Assembly: GCA_964468125.1 (NCBI GenBank)
Contig: CAYXVF010000058.1
Location: forward strand, 1-38,761
Source: CAYXVF01 sp964468125
GTDB taxonomy: Bacteria > Myxococcota > XYA12-FULL-58-9 > CAYXVF01
Length of the DNA stretch: 38,761 nucleotides
Reading direction: 5' to 3'
The translations under genes and the position numbers were made by a program. Position 1 is the first letter of the stretch. Each line of letters begins with the position of its first letter. Positions 25,574 through 36,682 of this stretch are shown in pieces. Under the pieces are notes generated by a model. It did not search any database, had not been told where the DNA came from, and saw only the letters and a program-made list of their open reading frames with translations.

Positions 25574-26944
25574 ATGGCAAAAACCAAAACGCATTACGTC
25601 TGCAACGCCTGTGGGCACCAGGAGGCCAAGTGGCTCGGCCGCTGCCCCGGTTGCGGTGCCTGGAACACGCTCAGCGAAGAGCAGCGGGCGAGTCGCGCCG
25701 CGTCGAAAGCCAAAGCGTCATCCAGGCGTGCGACTGCGGCGCGATTGCACGAGATCGATTCGGATGCCACTCAACGGCGGGAGATCGGCATCGCAGAGCT
25801 GGACCGGGTGCTCGGCGGAGGACTGGTGCCCGGGGCGCTCGTCTTGGTCGGGGGAGACCCGGGGATTGGAAAATCTACCCTGCTGTTGCAAGCGGTGGGT
25901 GAGCTGGCGGCTCCAGGGCACCTCGTTCTCTACGTGTCTGCGGAGGAATCGCTGCATCAGGTGAAGATGCGCGCCGCTCGCCTGGGCATCGATGCTCCCG
26001 AGCTGTTTCTGCTCGCGGCCACGCGCCTCGAAGAAGTCGAAGCGGCGCTGGAGGAAGTCAAGCCGTCCGTGTTGGTCCTGGATTCGGTGCAGACCGTGGG
26101 TACGGAGCAGCTCGAAAGCGCCACCGGCTCCGTGTCCCAGATCCGCGCGGTCACTCATCGTCTGATGGACATCGCTAAGGGCCAATCGATATCCACCTTC
26201 GTGGTCGGGCACGTCACGAAAGAAGGCGCAATCGCCGGTCCCAAGGTGATGGAGCACATGGTGGACACGGTCCTCTACTTCGAGGGCGAGCGCGGTGGCG
26301 CCCACCGGATTCTCCGCGCCCACAAGAACCGCTTTGGCCCCGCGCACGAGATCGGCGTCTTTGAGATGCGCGGCGAAGGACTCGTGGGGGTGGCCAATCC
26401 CTCCGAGCTCTTTCTGTCACAACGGGCGGAGGGACCCGGGTCGATCGTCGTGTCTGTGCTCGAGGGGACGCGTCCCATCTTGGTCGAAGTGCAGGCGCTC
26501 GCGACGCCCTCGGTCTTTTCGAACCCCAAGCGGGTCAGCGTGGGGATCGACCCACAGCGTGTCTCGATGCTCTGCGCCATTCTCGAACGGCACGCGGGGA
26601 TTTCGCTCCAGGGGACGGATGTCTACGTAAACGTCGCCGGCGGCGTGCGTCTCCAGGAAACCGCGGCGGATCTCGGCGTGGTGCTCGCTCTCGCCTCGGC
26701 GGTCCTCGGCATCGCGCCCGGGCCGCAAGCGGTGGCGATTGGGGAGCTCGGTCTCGCCGGAGAGGTGCGCTCTGTGGCGGATCTCGAGACGCGGGTCCGG
26801 GAGGCGGAGCGCCTGGGCTTTGAGCGCTGCATCGTGCCCGCCGCCCACGCCGAACGGGTGGACGCACGCATTCCCATCGATCCGGTCAAGCGAGTCGATC
26901 GAGCGCTCGAGCTCGCGGGGTTACGCCGTGCTGCGGCAGCGTGA
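25574..26944 (+). CDS. radA: DNA repair protein RadA (Sms)
   Basis: A 456-residue RecA-like branch-migration ATPase/helicase of recombination repair. It has an N-terminal four-cysteine zinc finger (Cys10, Cys13, Cys24, Cys27), Walker A G-D-P-G-I-G-K-S-T (Lys100), the RadA-specific K-N-R-F-G motif (Lys251 to Gly255) and a C-terminal Lon-protease-like domain. Length and order are those of full bacterial RadA. The zinc finger begins right after the ATG at 25574, which fixes the start. It follows the unknown 603-residue protein gene after 45 bp and could be co-transcribed with it, but their link is likely incidental. Confidence 0.97.
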   Translation: MAKTKTHYVCNACGHQEAKWLGRCPGCGAWNTLSEEQRASRAASKAKASSRRATAARLHEIDSDATQRREIGIAELDRVLGGGLVPGALVLVGGDPGIGKSTLLLQAVGELAAPGHLVLYVSAEESLHQVKMRAARLGIDAPELFLLAATRLEEVEAALEEVKPSVLVLDSVQTVGTEQLESATGSVSQIRAVTHRLMDIAKGQSISTFVVGHVTKEGAIAGPKVMEHMVDTVLYFEGERGGAHRILRAHKNRFGPAHEIGVFEMRGEGLVGVANPSELFLSQRAEGPGSIVVSVLEGTRPILVEVQALATPSVFSNPKRVSVGIDPQRVSMLCAILERHAGISLQGTDVYVNVAGGVRLQETAADLGVVLALASAVLGIAPGPQAVAIGELGLAGEVRSVADLETRVREAERLGFERCIVPAAHAERVDARIPIDPVKRVDRALELAGLRRAAAA

Positions 26945-27001
26945 TGTGGGTCAGCGCGGAGGGTTGGCGCTTTTCAATCCCTTCGCGCACACTGAGTCAC
27001 G

Positions 27002-27499
27002 ATGGTCGCTCAAACGCACGAGCCCTTCGGGGGGCCAAAGGTTCGCGAGGCGCGGCGCCTGGACATCGAGATCCTGGCCCCGATCTGGGTCGAGTTCATG
27101 CGCAACCATGAGCGGCAAGATCCCCATTTCACCCTCGCTGCGGACGGCGAGCTGCGTTGGCGCGCGCTCGTGGGCGAGATGATCTTCCGAGACGACGGAT
27201 TCGTGCTGGTCGGCGAGCTCGAGGGGAAGGCCGCCGGATACTGTTTGGGATGGCTCGCGCGCAATCCGCCGATCTACGCCGTAAACACCGTCGGATTCAT
27301 CTCCGAGCTCGCGGTCGCACAGGATTTCAGGCGCCGAGGACTCGGAAGCGCTCTCATCACTACGGCTCGCCGCTGGTTCGAGACCCACGGCGTTCGGGAG
27401 TTTCAGTTGGCGACCGCCGTGTGGAACGAATCCGCCCAGGCGTTCTGGGCGTCCCTGGGGGGAAGGCCGATCCTGACGCGCTTTCGCTTCGACGTGTGA
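27002..27499 (+). CDS. GNAT-family N-acetyltransferase
   Basis: A 165-residue cytoplasmic acetyltransferase-fold protein. The acetyl-CoA pyrophosphate loop is visible as R-R-R-G-L-G-S-A-L, preceded by the beta-4 strand I-S-E-L-A-V and followed by A-R-R-W-F and the N-E-S-A-Q-A-F-W-A-S-L-G-G C-terminal signature. The acceptor substrate is unknown. It lies 57 bp after radA and 31 bp before the PilZ gene, so the three may form a loose operon. Confidence 0.88.
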   Translation: MVAQTHEPFGGPKVREARRLDIEILAPIWVEFMRNHERQDPHFTLAADGELRWRALVGEMIFRDDGFVLVGELEGKAAGYCLGWLARNPPIYAVNTVGFISELAVAQDFRRRGLGSALITTARRWFETHGVREFQLATAVWNESAQAFWASLGGRPILTRFRFDV

Positions 27500-27530
27500 G
27501 GCGGCGGCCATCGGCTACACTCACCGTGAG

Positions 27531-27881
27531 ATGGTGGAAACACAGTCCGATCGTCGCGAGGCTCCGCGCGTCCCCCTGCGCCTCCTGGTGCAGTACCGCC
27601 TCCAGAGCGTCGACGACTTCTATCAAACCTACGCCACGAATCTCTCGGTGGGCGGCATGTTCATCGAGGGCACCACGGACCACGTCGCCGGCGACATGCT
27701 CTATCTCCAGTTTCGTCTGGCCGATGGAACGAGCCTGATCGAAGGGCTGGGTCGCGTGGCCCATGTGAACCCCGAGGGCCATGCGCGCGTTGGGATGGGG
27801 ATCGAGTTCATCAACGTCGATGAGGACTCGCTCGATTTCATCGACTCGGTGATCGCTCGACGGCTCGGCAACGCGCCCTGA
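27531..27881 (+). CDS. Stand-alone PilZ-domain protein (putative cyclic-di-GMP binder)
   Basis: A 116-residue single PilZ domain. The two ligand motifs are both present: R-E-A-P-R (Arg9-x-x-x-Arg13) and N-L-S-V-G-G (Asn37-x-Ser39-x-x-Gly42). The pattern N-L-S-V-G-G-M-F-I resembles the PilZ subfamily that is expanded in Myxococcus. It would change partner activity in response to cyclic-di-GMP, in motility, polysaccharide export or similar traits. No diguanylate cyclase or motility gene is adjacent. The 3' end faces the decayed FAD oxidase with only 12 bp between. Confidence 0.9.
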   Translation: MVETQSDRREAPRVPLRLLVQYRLQSVDDFYQTYATNLSVGGMFIEGTTDHVAGDMLYLQFRLADGTSLIEGLGRVAHVNPEGHARVGMGIEFINVDEDSLDFIDSVIARRLGNAP

Positions 27882-27893
27882 GGGGGGTCGCGC

Positions 27894-28985
27894 TCATCCG
27901 AGGACACCGCCGCCGGTCGCCTCGCGCGAGGGTACGTCGATGAGCACCCCCGGGTTCATCAGCCCGCGTGGATCCAGATGCGCTTTGACCGCACCGAGGG
28001 TCGAGCGAAAAAGCTCGGGAGACTGAATGTCATAGCCCCGCGGCCGGTGGTCGCGGCCCACCGCATGATCATGGGTGACCGTGCCACCGAGACTCACCAC
28101 CGCCTCGTTCTCGGCGAGCTTGATCGTCTTCCAACGCTCGAGCATCGCCTGCCAGTCCCCATCGCGCGTTCCGGCAGCGAAGAATGTGAAATAAGGCGCG
28201 GGTCCGGTGGGATAGAGGTGCGTGAAGCGGCACGACAACAAGGCGCTGCCACCGGTCTCCTTCCGGACTGGCTGAGTGCACGGACCGCCGGCACCGCCCG
28301 TTCCATCGCCTCGAAGGCGACGCTCGCTGATGCGCGAAAACGGGGCCGGCGCTGAAGCCGCATCCACGCGCGGGTGATGAAACCAAGGGCGCCCTCGGAG
28401 CCGACGAGGAGTCGGTCCGGCGAGGGACCGGCGCCGGAGCCGGGCAAACGACGGGTTTCGAGGACTCCCGACGAGGTCAACATGCGAATGCTCTCGACGA
28501 AATCGTCGATCTGCGTCTGCTGCGTGGCGAAGTGGCCACCGGATCGCGTCGCGATCCAGCCACCCAGTGTCGAATGCTCGAAGCTCTGAGGGTAGTGGCG
28601 AAGCGTGAGGCCACGCGGCCGAAGCGCCGCTTCGAGCTCTGGTCCCAGTGCACCCGCCTCGATCGACGCGGCCTCACTGACCTCGTCGACCTCGACCACG
28701 CGATTCATGTATTGCAGGTCCACGCTCAAGACCGCCCGGTAGTCACCGGGAACGTTCGACTCCACCCCCCCCGCAGACGCTCGTTCCGCCCCCGAAGGGC
28801 ACGAGGGCGGCGCCTTCAGTGTCGGCGAGCTCGATGAGCTGCTCCAACTGCTCTTCGTTGCGGGGAAAGGCCACCCAGTCCGGCGGCCTCGATAGTCGCC
28901 GCATAAAGCGCAACGCGCGCCGGCGACCTTCACTGTTACCCTTCATTGTGGCACGGAGCCTCCTGGACCGTCGGCCTCGGGTCAA
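27894..28985 (-). pseudogene. Decayed FAD-binding oxidase (alkylglycerone-phosphate synthase/GlcD-like)
   Basis: Three pieces of one flavin-oxidase gene lie in different frames. The first has P-P-D-W-V-A-F-P and the FAD loop P-F-G-G-G-T-S-V. A run of eight G (minus strand, 28765-28772) then shifts the frame; seven would join directly to G-G-V-E-S-N-V-P-G. The second piece runs through L-G-G-W-I-A-T-R-S-G-G to V-R-A-L-S-Q-S-G. Near 28262-28280 it jumps, in another frame, to L-S-C-R-F-T-H-L-Y-P-T-G, skipping roughly 150 residues that family members have here. The end keeps G-T-V-T-H-D-H-A-V-G-R-D-H and L-M-N-P-G-V-L-I-D. The usual N-terminal region of about 120 residues is also missing. One frameshift could be a sequencing error; the deletions could not. 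Confidence 0.88.
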
Positions 28986-29048
28986 AAGAGGGTCTCGTTC
29001 CCTCAGGGGCGTTTCCTTGCCCTCTCGCTTTGGGCTAACCTCCGGCGC

Positions 29049-30185
29049 ATGAAAGCGCCCGCACTCACGCTCGCCGTTGTCGTTCTCTTTCTCGCTCCCG
29101 CGGCCTTCGCTCAGGACACGGGCAGCGGTGCCCTAGGCGATGCGCCCAAGGCCGCAGAGCCGGAAGCCCCGGAGGAAAATCCAGAGGACGGAGGTGCCGA
29201 GGCCAGTGCGTCCGAAGGCTCGGCGAAAGACGCACCAGCAGCGGAGGTTCATCGCTTCGAGCGCAAAGCGCTCGGGACCGACGTTCAAATCCTCGTCTAC
29301 ACCGCTGACGCGTCGGGCGCCGAGGCGGCGGCGAATGCAGCCTTTGAGGAGATCGCGCGCATCGACGGCCTGATGAGCAGTTGGAATGAAGGCTCTGAGG
29401 TCAGCAAACTCAACGCCGCTGCCGGTGGAGCGCCAGTCTCAATCTCCGCGGACACGCACCGCGTCTTGTCGCTCGCCAAGGAGATTTCGGCAAAGAGCGG
29501 CGGCGCCTTTGCTAGCACCTGGGCAACGCTCAGCGGTTTGTGGAACTTCGAGATCCCCGAGGGGCAGGCGCCGATACTTCCGGACAAAGCTGCGCTCGAA
29601 GAGAAGATGAAGCTCGTAGACGACAGCAAGCTCGTTCTCACTGACGACAGCGCGAAGCTCGCGGAGAAAGGCATGGTCGTCGGGCTCGGCGGAATCACAA
29701 AGGGACACGCCGTCGACGAGGCACTCCGTGTCATCAAAGAAAAGGGGTTCGACGACGTGCTGGTCTTCGTCGGCGGCGATATCGCTTCGTCCGGCCGCAA
29801 AGGCGCGTTGCCCTGGGTCGTAGGGTTGCAGGAGCCTCGTGCGGACGGCTACTTCGCCCTCGTCACACTCGAGGACGAAGCGATCGCAACGAGCGGCGAC
29901 TACGAAGCCTTCTTTGAGTTCGACGGCAAGCGCTACCATCATCTTCTCGACCCTCGAACCGGCTACCCCGCCTTTGGTTCTCGGAGCGTGAGCGTCCTGG
30001 CGAAAGACGCAGCGAGCGCTGACGCCTACGCGACTGCGATCTTCGTACTGGGGCCCGAAGACGGTCTAGAGCTCGCCGAGAGCACCCCGGGGCTGGAGGC
30101 GGTGATCGTAGATGCGGAGAATCAGGTGACGGTCTCTACCGGGCTCGCGAAACGGTTGCGCATTCTCCACCAGCCGGTGCAGTGA
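29049..30185 (+). CDS. apbE: FAD:protein FMN transferase
   Basis: An ApbE-type enzyme that uses FAD to attach FMN to Thr/Ser of exported flavoproteins. A Sec signal peptide (residues 1-21, cleaved after A-F-A) is followed by an acidic Ala/Glu/Pro linker to about residue 65. The catalytic domain shows L-M-S-S-W-N-E-G-S-E-V-S-K-L-N, V-G-L-G-G-I-T-K-G-H-A-V-D, V-G-G-D-I, S-G-D-Y-E and H-L-L-D-P-R-T-G-Y-P, then A-D-A-Y-A-T-A. The usual N-A-G-G-D is F-V-G-G-D here. There is no lipobox cysteine, so it is periplasmic and soluble. No Rnf, Nqr or NosR target gene is nearby; its neighbour is the decayed FAD oxidase. Confidence 0.93.
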   Translation: MKAPALTLAVVVLFLAPAAFAQDTGSGALGDAPKAAEPEAPEENPEDGGAEASASEGSAKDAPAAEVHRFERKALGTDVQILVYTADASGAEAAANAAFEEIARIDGLMSSWNEGSEVSKLNAAAGGAPVSISADTHRVLSLAKEISAKSGGAFASTWATLSGLWNFEIPEGQAPILPDKAALEEKMKLVDDSKLVLTDDSAKLAEKGMVVGLGGITKGHAVDEALRVIKEKGFDDVLVFVGGDIASSGRKGALPWVVGLQEPRADGYFALVTLEDEAIATSGDYEAFFEFDGKRYHHLLDPRTGYPAFGSRSVSVLAKDAASADAYATAIFVLGPEDGLELAESTPGLEAVIVDAENQVTVSTGLAKRLRILHQPVQ

Positions 30186-30229
30186 AGCCAGCAAGCCGCT
30201 GAAAACACCACGTTTTTCAATAGGCGCAG

Positions 30230-30245
30230 CGGGCTATGGATTGCT
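30230..30245 (+). promoter_or_regulatory. Candidate sigma54 promoter upstream of prkA
   Basis: GG at 30231-30232 and GC at 30243-30244 have the exact -24/-12 spacing, and the -12 box reads TTGCT as in the consensus. The rest of the -24 box is poor. E. coli yeaGH, the homologous operon, is known to be sigma54/NtrC-dependent, which makes the match more credible. The start codon is about 85 nt downstream. Confidence 0.35.
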
Positions 30246-30330
30246 CGCCGAGCGTGTGTCACCATTCTAGGGGTGTTGCGGGGTCCCGCACCCGCGAGAC
30301 GTTTTCGTTCCGCCGCCATTCGGAGAGCCT

Positions 30331-32346
<2,016 letters not shown>

Positions 32347-32354
32347 GCTCGCTC

Positions 32355-33470
32355 ATGGTCTTGAGAATTCAGCAGGATCACTCGCGCTTTCGGCAGATCG
32401 TCCGCGGGAAGATCAAGCAGAACCTGCGCAAGTACGTCTCGCAGGGGGAGATGATCGGGCGGCAGGGGAGCGACAAGATCAGCATTCCCGTCCCGTCGAT
32501 CGACCTGCCCCGCTTTGTCTTCGATCATCGAGACACGGGTGGTGTTGGCCAAGGCGAAGGAGATGTCGGTGACGTTCTCCAGCCGGGCAATGTCGAGCAA
32601 GGTCGAGGCGGACAGGGTGAAGCGGGGAGCGATCCCGGTGAGCACTCGCTAGAGGTGGAGGTCACCTTGGACGAGCTCGCGGAGATGCTCGGCGAAGCGC
32701 TGGAGCTGCCAAACATCGAGCCGAAGGGCTCGGAGCGCATCGTCTCGCAGAAGACTCGCTACACCGGAGTCCGGCGGACGGGGCCCGAGTCGTTGCGGCA
32801 CTTCAAGCGTACCTATCGCGAGGCGCTCCGTCGTCAGCTGATCGCCGGGACCTACGATCCTGAGAACCCGATCATCATTCCGCATCGCGACGACCGGCGC
32901 TATCGCTCTTTTCAGACGAAGAGCGAGCCCGAGACGTCAGCGGTCATCATCTATATGATGGACGTGTCGGGCTCGATGGGGGACGAGCAGAAGGAGATCG
33001 TACGCATCGAGTCGTTCTGGATCGATACGTGGCTGCGTTCGCAGTACAAGGGTCTCGAAACGCGGTACATCATTCACGACGCGATGGCCAAAGAAGTCGA
33101 CCGGGACACGTTTTTCCATACGCGGGAGTCCGGAGGAACGATGATCTCGAGCGCCTACAAGCTCGCGGCGGAGATCATCGAGGCGGACTATCCGCCGAGC
33201 GACTTCAACATCTATCCCTTCCATTTCTCCGATGGGGACAACTGGTCCGCCGACGATACGCGACTCTGCCTCGACCTCTTGCGGGATACGCTGATTCCTT
33301 CGAGCAACGTTTTTTCCTACGGCCAGGTGGAGAGCCCCTACGGCTCCGGGCAGTTCATCAAGGATCTACGCGACGCCTTTGGTGACGACGATGGCGTTCA
33401 GACCAGCGAGATTCCCAACAAAGATGCGATCTACCGCAGCATCAAAGACTTTCTGGGCTCTGGCCACTAG
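32355..33470 (+). CDS. YhbH/YeaH-family (DUF444) protein
   Basis: A 371-residue DUF444 protein, partner of PrkA. The N-terminal F-R-Q-I-V-R-G-K-I-K-Q-N-L-R-K-Y and the Gly/Glu-rich linker are typical, and the second half is von Willebrand A-like with a MIDAS motif D-V-S-G-S-M (Asp203) and a T-M-I-S-S-A segment. It is cytoplasmic. It starts 8 bp after prkA, almost certainly as an operon. Its 3' end is only 5 bp from that of the convergent TonB-receptor gene, so the two transcripts must share or overlap terminators; no hairpin is visible between them. Confidence 0.95.
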   Translation: MVLRIQQDHSRFRQIVRGKIKQNLRKYVSQGEMIGRQGSDKISIPVPSIDLPRFVFDHRDTGGVGQGEGDVGDVLQPGNVEQGRGGQGEAGSDPGEHSLEVEVTLDELAEMLGEALELPNIEPKGSERIVSQKTRYTGVRRTGPESLRHFKRTYREALRRQLIAGTYDPENPIIIPHRDDRRYRSFQTKSEPETSAVIIYMMDVSGSMGDEQKEIVRIESFWIDTWLRSQYKGLETRYIIHDAMAKEVDRDTFFHTRESGGTMISSAYKLAAEIIEADYPPSDFNIYPFHFSDGDNWSADDTRLCLDLLRDTLIPSSNVFSYGQVESPYGSGQFIKDLRDAFGDDDGVQTSEIPNKDAIYRSIKDFLGSGH

Positions 33471-33475
33471 GGGCA

Positions 33476-35482
33476 CTACCCTCCGAGCTCGACTGCCACA
33501 TTGAGGTAGAACCAACGCCCGGGCGCGGGCTCGAAGAAACGTTCACCAAAGGCGTTCGGACGAAAATTGTCGATCGCCTCCGCATCGAACACATTGCGAA
33601 TCCCGGCGGTGACGGTGAGCGTGCTCGAGCGTCCCTTTACCCGGTAGCCACTGCGTACGTGCGAGAGCCAGTCGAAGTCGCTGCGCATGGGGCCGAGCTC
33701 TACGGGTCCACGACCTCGAATCTCATAGGCCGAGAACCAGCCAAAATCGGCGCCGTAGCGCAGTTGACCGTAGGTGAGCCATTCAGGGGCGCCGGGGATC
33801 GCCCGACCGGTGCCGTCGACCTCGCTCCAGAGGTAGCTGCCCTGGGCGGTGAGAGCGAGATCGCCCCAGGCGGTGGACAGCCCGAGCTCCGCTCCTGCCC
33901 GGTCGCTCCGCCCCGAGTTGCGAAACACGGTCAGGCCTAGCTCGGTCTCTTCGGACACGATCTCATTTGAGCTTCGCGCATAGAACAGGGCCCCATCGAC
34001 GCTGAGGGGGCCCAGGCGGCCCCGTGCTCCGATCTCCGTACTGTGGATCCGGGATTGGGCGAGCTCGGGGTCGAGCCCCGCCACTGGTGCGGCTCCGGAG
34101 GTCGTCGATTCCGCGAGCTCGCCGAGCGTCGGCACATCGTAGGCGACGGAGCTATTGGCAAAGAGGTCGAAGGTCGGCGTCGGCCGGTACACGACACCGA
34201 CCAAGGCCGTTCCAACGGTGAAGGCCCGCTCGCCGGAGCCATCTCCATCCTCCAGTAGCCGGTCACGCAGGGCGTAGGCGTAGCGATCGACTCGGGTTGC
34301 CGCTCGCACGCGCAGGGCGCGCTCAGGGCTGCGCCACTCACCCTGAGCGGTCCAGGCGAAAGTGGAGAGATTCTCGTCCTGTCGTAGCAGCACCTCATCG
34401 GTTACGACCCCATCGTCGTTGCCGTAGTTGCGCCGCCGGTCGCGCTGCGCCTCGGTTTCGAGGCCGCTCTCGAGCTGCCAGGGCCCGTGGTCGTAGCCGA
34501 TGGCGAAACGTCCACCTCCGACCCATCGTTCGAGCTCCACCGCGCGAAAGGGAACGCGGCTGCGAAACTGCCGGGTCCATCCGTGGCCCTCTGCGACCGT
34601 GTAGAGCCGCTCACCGACGTAGCGGTGGAGCAGACCCACCTGTCCTTGTCGCACTTGCTCCCCGGTGCGAAAACGCAGGTTGATGGGACCCGCTGCTCGT
34701 CGATCGCGTTCGAGCTCCTCGGCGGTCAAGCCCCCCGGATCGCGCGCGCGTGGCCCATCGTGTCCAAGAACGCTCAATGTCAGGGACGAGCGCGGCCCGG
34801 TATCGAATTGGACGCGTGAGATGGCCGTTGTGCTTCGCTGCGCGCTCTGTTCGCGCTCTCCTAGCCATTCACTGCTGCTCACCCCGAGGAGCCAGTCGCT
34901 TCCTTCACGCGCGCCGCTCGCCCGTGCGGAGCCGCGGAGCAAACCGTTCATCCCACCGCTCCCGGCAAGCGAGAGGGGTGCGGTCTCACCGCCCAGGCGC
35001 GTCTCGATCAAAATCACCGCCGACGCTGCAGAGCCATAGAGGGCGGCGGCCGGACCACGGAGCACTTCGATTCGTTTGACCAGGGCCGGGTCCACGACGT
35101 CGAGAGCGCTCGAGCCGTCCGGGACCGTGAGGGGGACACCGTCGAGATAGACTCGCACGCCCCGCACCCCGAAGGGCGAGCGCGCGCCGAAACCGCGGAC
35201 ACTGATCCGGAGGTCCTGGCTCGCGTTGAACTCGCTGGTGACGAGAACGCCCGGGGTCTGATTCAGCGCCTCTCCGAGGTTTTGGGCCGGGCGCCCGTCG
35301 GCGATCGCTTCTTCCTCGAGAACGGTGATGGCGAAGGGAAGGTCGGCAAGTCTCTCCTCTCGGCGCGACGACCTCACGATGGTCTCCAAGGCGAAAGCGT
35401 CGTCGTCCACCGCAGGGGTTGAGGACTTGGTCGCGGACTCGGACTGGGCGAGCAGCGTGAGGATCAGGGGTAGGGGTGTCAT
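33476..35482 (-). CDS. TonB-dependent outer-membrane receptor, YncD/PqqU-like
   Basis: A 668-residue receptor with a TonB box (E-T-I-V-R-S-S), a plug domain (about residues 40-155) and a 22-strand-type barrel ending G-R-W-F-Y-L-N-V-A-V-E-L. R-G-F-G-A-R-S-P-F-G-V-R-G-V-R-V-Y-L-D-G-V-P in the plug, D-P-G-G-L-T, and F-E-P-A-P-G-R-W at the C-terminus resemble E. coli YncD (PqqU), the PQQ importer; this is a motif match from memory, not an alignment. The signal peptide is short and lacks early positive charges. The larC stop codon is in the same frame, 24 nt upstream, so no earlier start exists. It is probably the last gene of the lar operon and could import nickel, a nickel chelate or an organic cofactor. 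Confidence 0.88.
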   Translation of the reverse strand: MTPLPLILTLLAQSESATKSSTPAVDDDAFALETIVRSSRREERLADLPFAITVLEEEAIADGRPAQNLGEALNQTPGVLVTSEFNASQDLRISVRGFGARSPFGVRGVRVYLDGVPLTVPDGSSALDVVDPALVKRIEVLRGPAAALYGSAASAVILIETRLGGETAPLSLAGSGGMNGLLRGSARASGAREGSDWLLGVSSSEWLGEREQSAQRSTTAISRVQFDTGPRSSLTLSVLGHDGPRARDPGGLTAEELERDRRAAGPINLRFRTGEQVRQGQVGLLHRYVGERLYTVAEGHGWTRQFRSRVPFRAVELERWVGGGRFAIGYDHGPWQLESGLETEAQRDRRRNYGNDDGVVTDEVLLRQDENLSTFAWTAQGEWRSPERALRVRAATRVDRYAYALRDRLLEDGDGSGERAFTVGTALVGVVYRPTPTFDLFANSSVAYDVPTLGELAESTTSGAAPVAGLDPELAQSRIHSTEIGARGRLGPLSVDGALFYARSSNEIVSEETELGLTVFRNSGRSDRAGAELGLSTAWGDLALTAQGSYLWSEVDGTGRAIPGAPEWLTYGQLRYGADFGWFSAYEIRGRGPVELGPMRSDFDWLSHVRSGYRVKGRSSTLTVTAGIRNVFDAEAIDNFRPNAFGERFFEPAPGRWFYLNVAVELGG

Positions 35483-35506
35483 CGAGCCACGTGCAACCGG
35501 AGCCGG

Positions 35507-36682
35507 TCATCTCTTCCCGACGACGCGCTCGACCTCGCGATACACCTCGCGAAGGGGGACGCCGTGCTGCTTCGACGCAGCGACGCAGTCGTCGTATTCC
35601 GGGGCCGCGCCGAGCTCTTCGTCACCGAAATGCGCGATCTTCACGCGGACCGCACCAAAGCGTGTCTCGACGGTACCCGACCGACGCGGCACCTTGAGAC
35701 GCGGCTCTCGCTTCAAACGAAGACCCAAGGTGCCCGTCTCGCGCACGATGATCTCCGCGAGTCGCTCCCCCTCGTTCGCGGGGGCGATGACGGTCAAACG
35801 CACTCCCGGGCGGTTCTTCTTCATCGTGACTGGGCCATGGGCGACGTCGAGTGCGCCTCGCGCCATGAGATGCTCGGTGAGAAAGCCCAAGACTTCGGCG
35901 GTGACGTCGTCGAGATGGGTTTCGAGCACGTCCACCTCGTCGCGCTCCCACTTTGAAGCGGAGGGGCTGTCGAACTTCCCCACCACGATCCGCACGACGT
36001 TAGGCTGGGGCAGCTCGCGCGTGCCCGCACCGAGACCGACCACCCGCGGCGTCATCTGGGGAAAGGCCCCAAACTCCGTCGCCTGGGTCCGGGCGATCGC
36101 CGCGCCCGTAGGGGTCGTGAGCTCGAGGGCCGGGCCCTCCGAGTAGCTGGGAACTCCCTTGAGGAGCTCGAGGGTCGCCGGTGCCGGAACGGGCAAGGTT
36201 CCGTGGGCGGTCTCCACGGTGCCAGAGCCGACGTTGATCGGCGAGCACACGACCTTCTTAAGGTTCAGATGGTGAAAGCCCCAGGCGGCGCCGCAGATGT
36301 CGATGATCGAGTCTACGGCACCGACCTCGTGAAAGTGCACGTCCTCGAGCGGTGTGTCGTGCACCTTTGACTCAGCCTCCGCGAGGGCCAGGAGAATGCC
36401 GAGAGCGCGTTCGCGAATCCGCGGGTCGACTTCCCACTGCGAGATCATGCGGCGAATCGCCTCGTAGTGACGGGCCGGCTGCTGTTCGTGCACGTCCACG
36501 ACGAATTGACTCGCCCGGAGCGCGCCCTTGTGCACCTTCGTATAGCCGATCGAATAGCCGGTGAGTGGCAAGAGCGCGAGAGCATCGCGCATCACGTAGA
36601 AGTCGACGCCCACGTCCAAAAGCGCGCCAACACACATGTCACCCGCAATTCCCGAGCGGCATTCGATATAGGCTCCGCGCAC
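35507..36682 (-). CDS. larC: LarC, nickel-inserting enzyme of NPN cofactor synthesis
   Basis: A 391-residue LarC (DUF111) protein, which uses CTP to insert nickel into the pyridinium bisthiocarboxylate nucleotide and so finishes the nickel-pincer nucleotide. The signature N-terminus Y-I-E-C-R-S-G-I-A-G-D-M and H-F-H-E-V-G-A-V-D-S-I-I-D are present, and the C-terminal half holds E-T-H-L-D-D-V-T-A-E. It is one continuous frame, unlike Lactobacillus plantarum larC, which needs a frameshift. The start is a GTG touching the larB stop codon with no gap, with GGAG 7 nt upstream, so translation is coupled. The TonB-receptor gene follows after 24 nt. Confidence 0.95.
   Translation of the reverse strand: MRGAYIECRSGIAGDMCVGALLDVGVDFYVMRDALALLPLTGYSIGYTKVHKGALRASQFVVDVHEQQPARHYEAIRRMISQWEVDPRIRERALGILLALAEAESKVHDTPLEDVHFHEVGAVDSIIDICGAAWGFHHLNLKKVVCSPINVGSGTVETAHGTLPVPAPATLELLKGVPSYSEGPALELTTPTGAAIARTQATEFGAFPQMTPRVVGLGAGTRELPQPNVVRIVVGKFDSPSASKWERDEVDVLETHLDDVTAEVLGFLTEHLMARGALDVAHGPVTMKKNRPGVRLTVIAPANEGERLAEIIVRETGTLGLRLKREPRLKVPRRSGTVETRFGAVRVKIAHFGDEELGAAPEYDDCVAASKQHGVPLREVYREVERVVGKR

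Noticed and set aside
30271..30293. A GC-rich imperfect hairpin between apbE and prkA considered as a terminator.
   Set aside because: The stem is broken by an asymmetric bulge and no T-run follows.
35483..35509. Possible LarC-receptor fusion by stop-codon readthrough, since both are in the same frame.
   Set aside because: One TGA and eight codons separate them and the receptor needs its own signal peptide at the N-terminus, so separate translation is far more likely.
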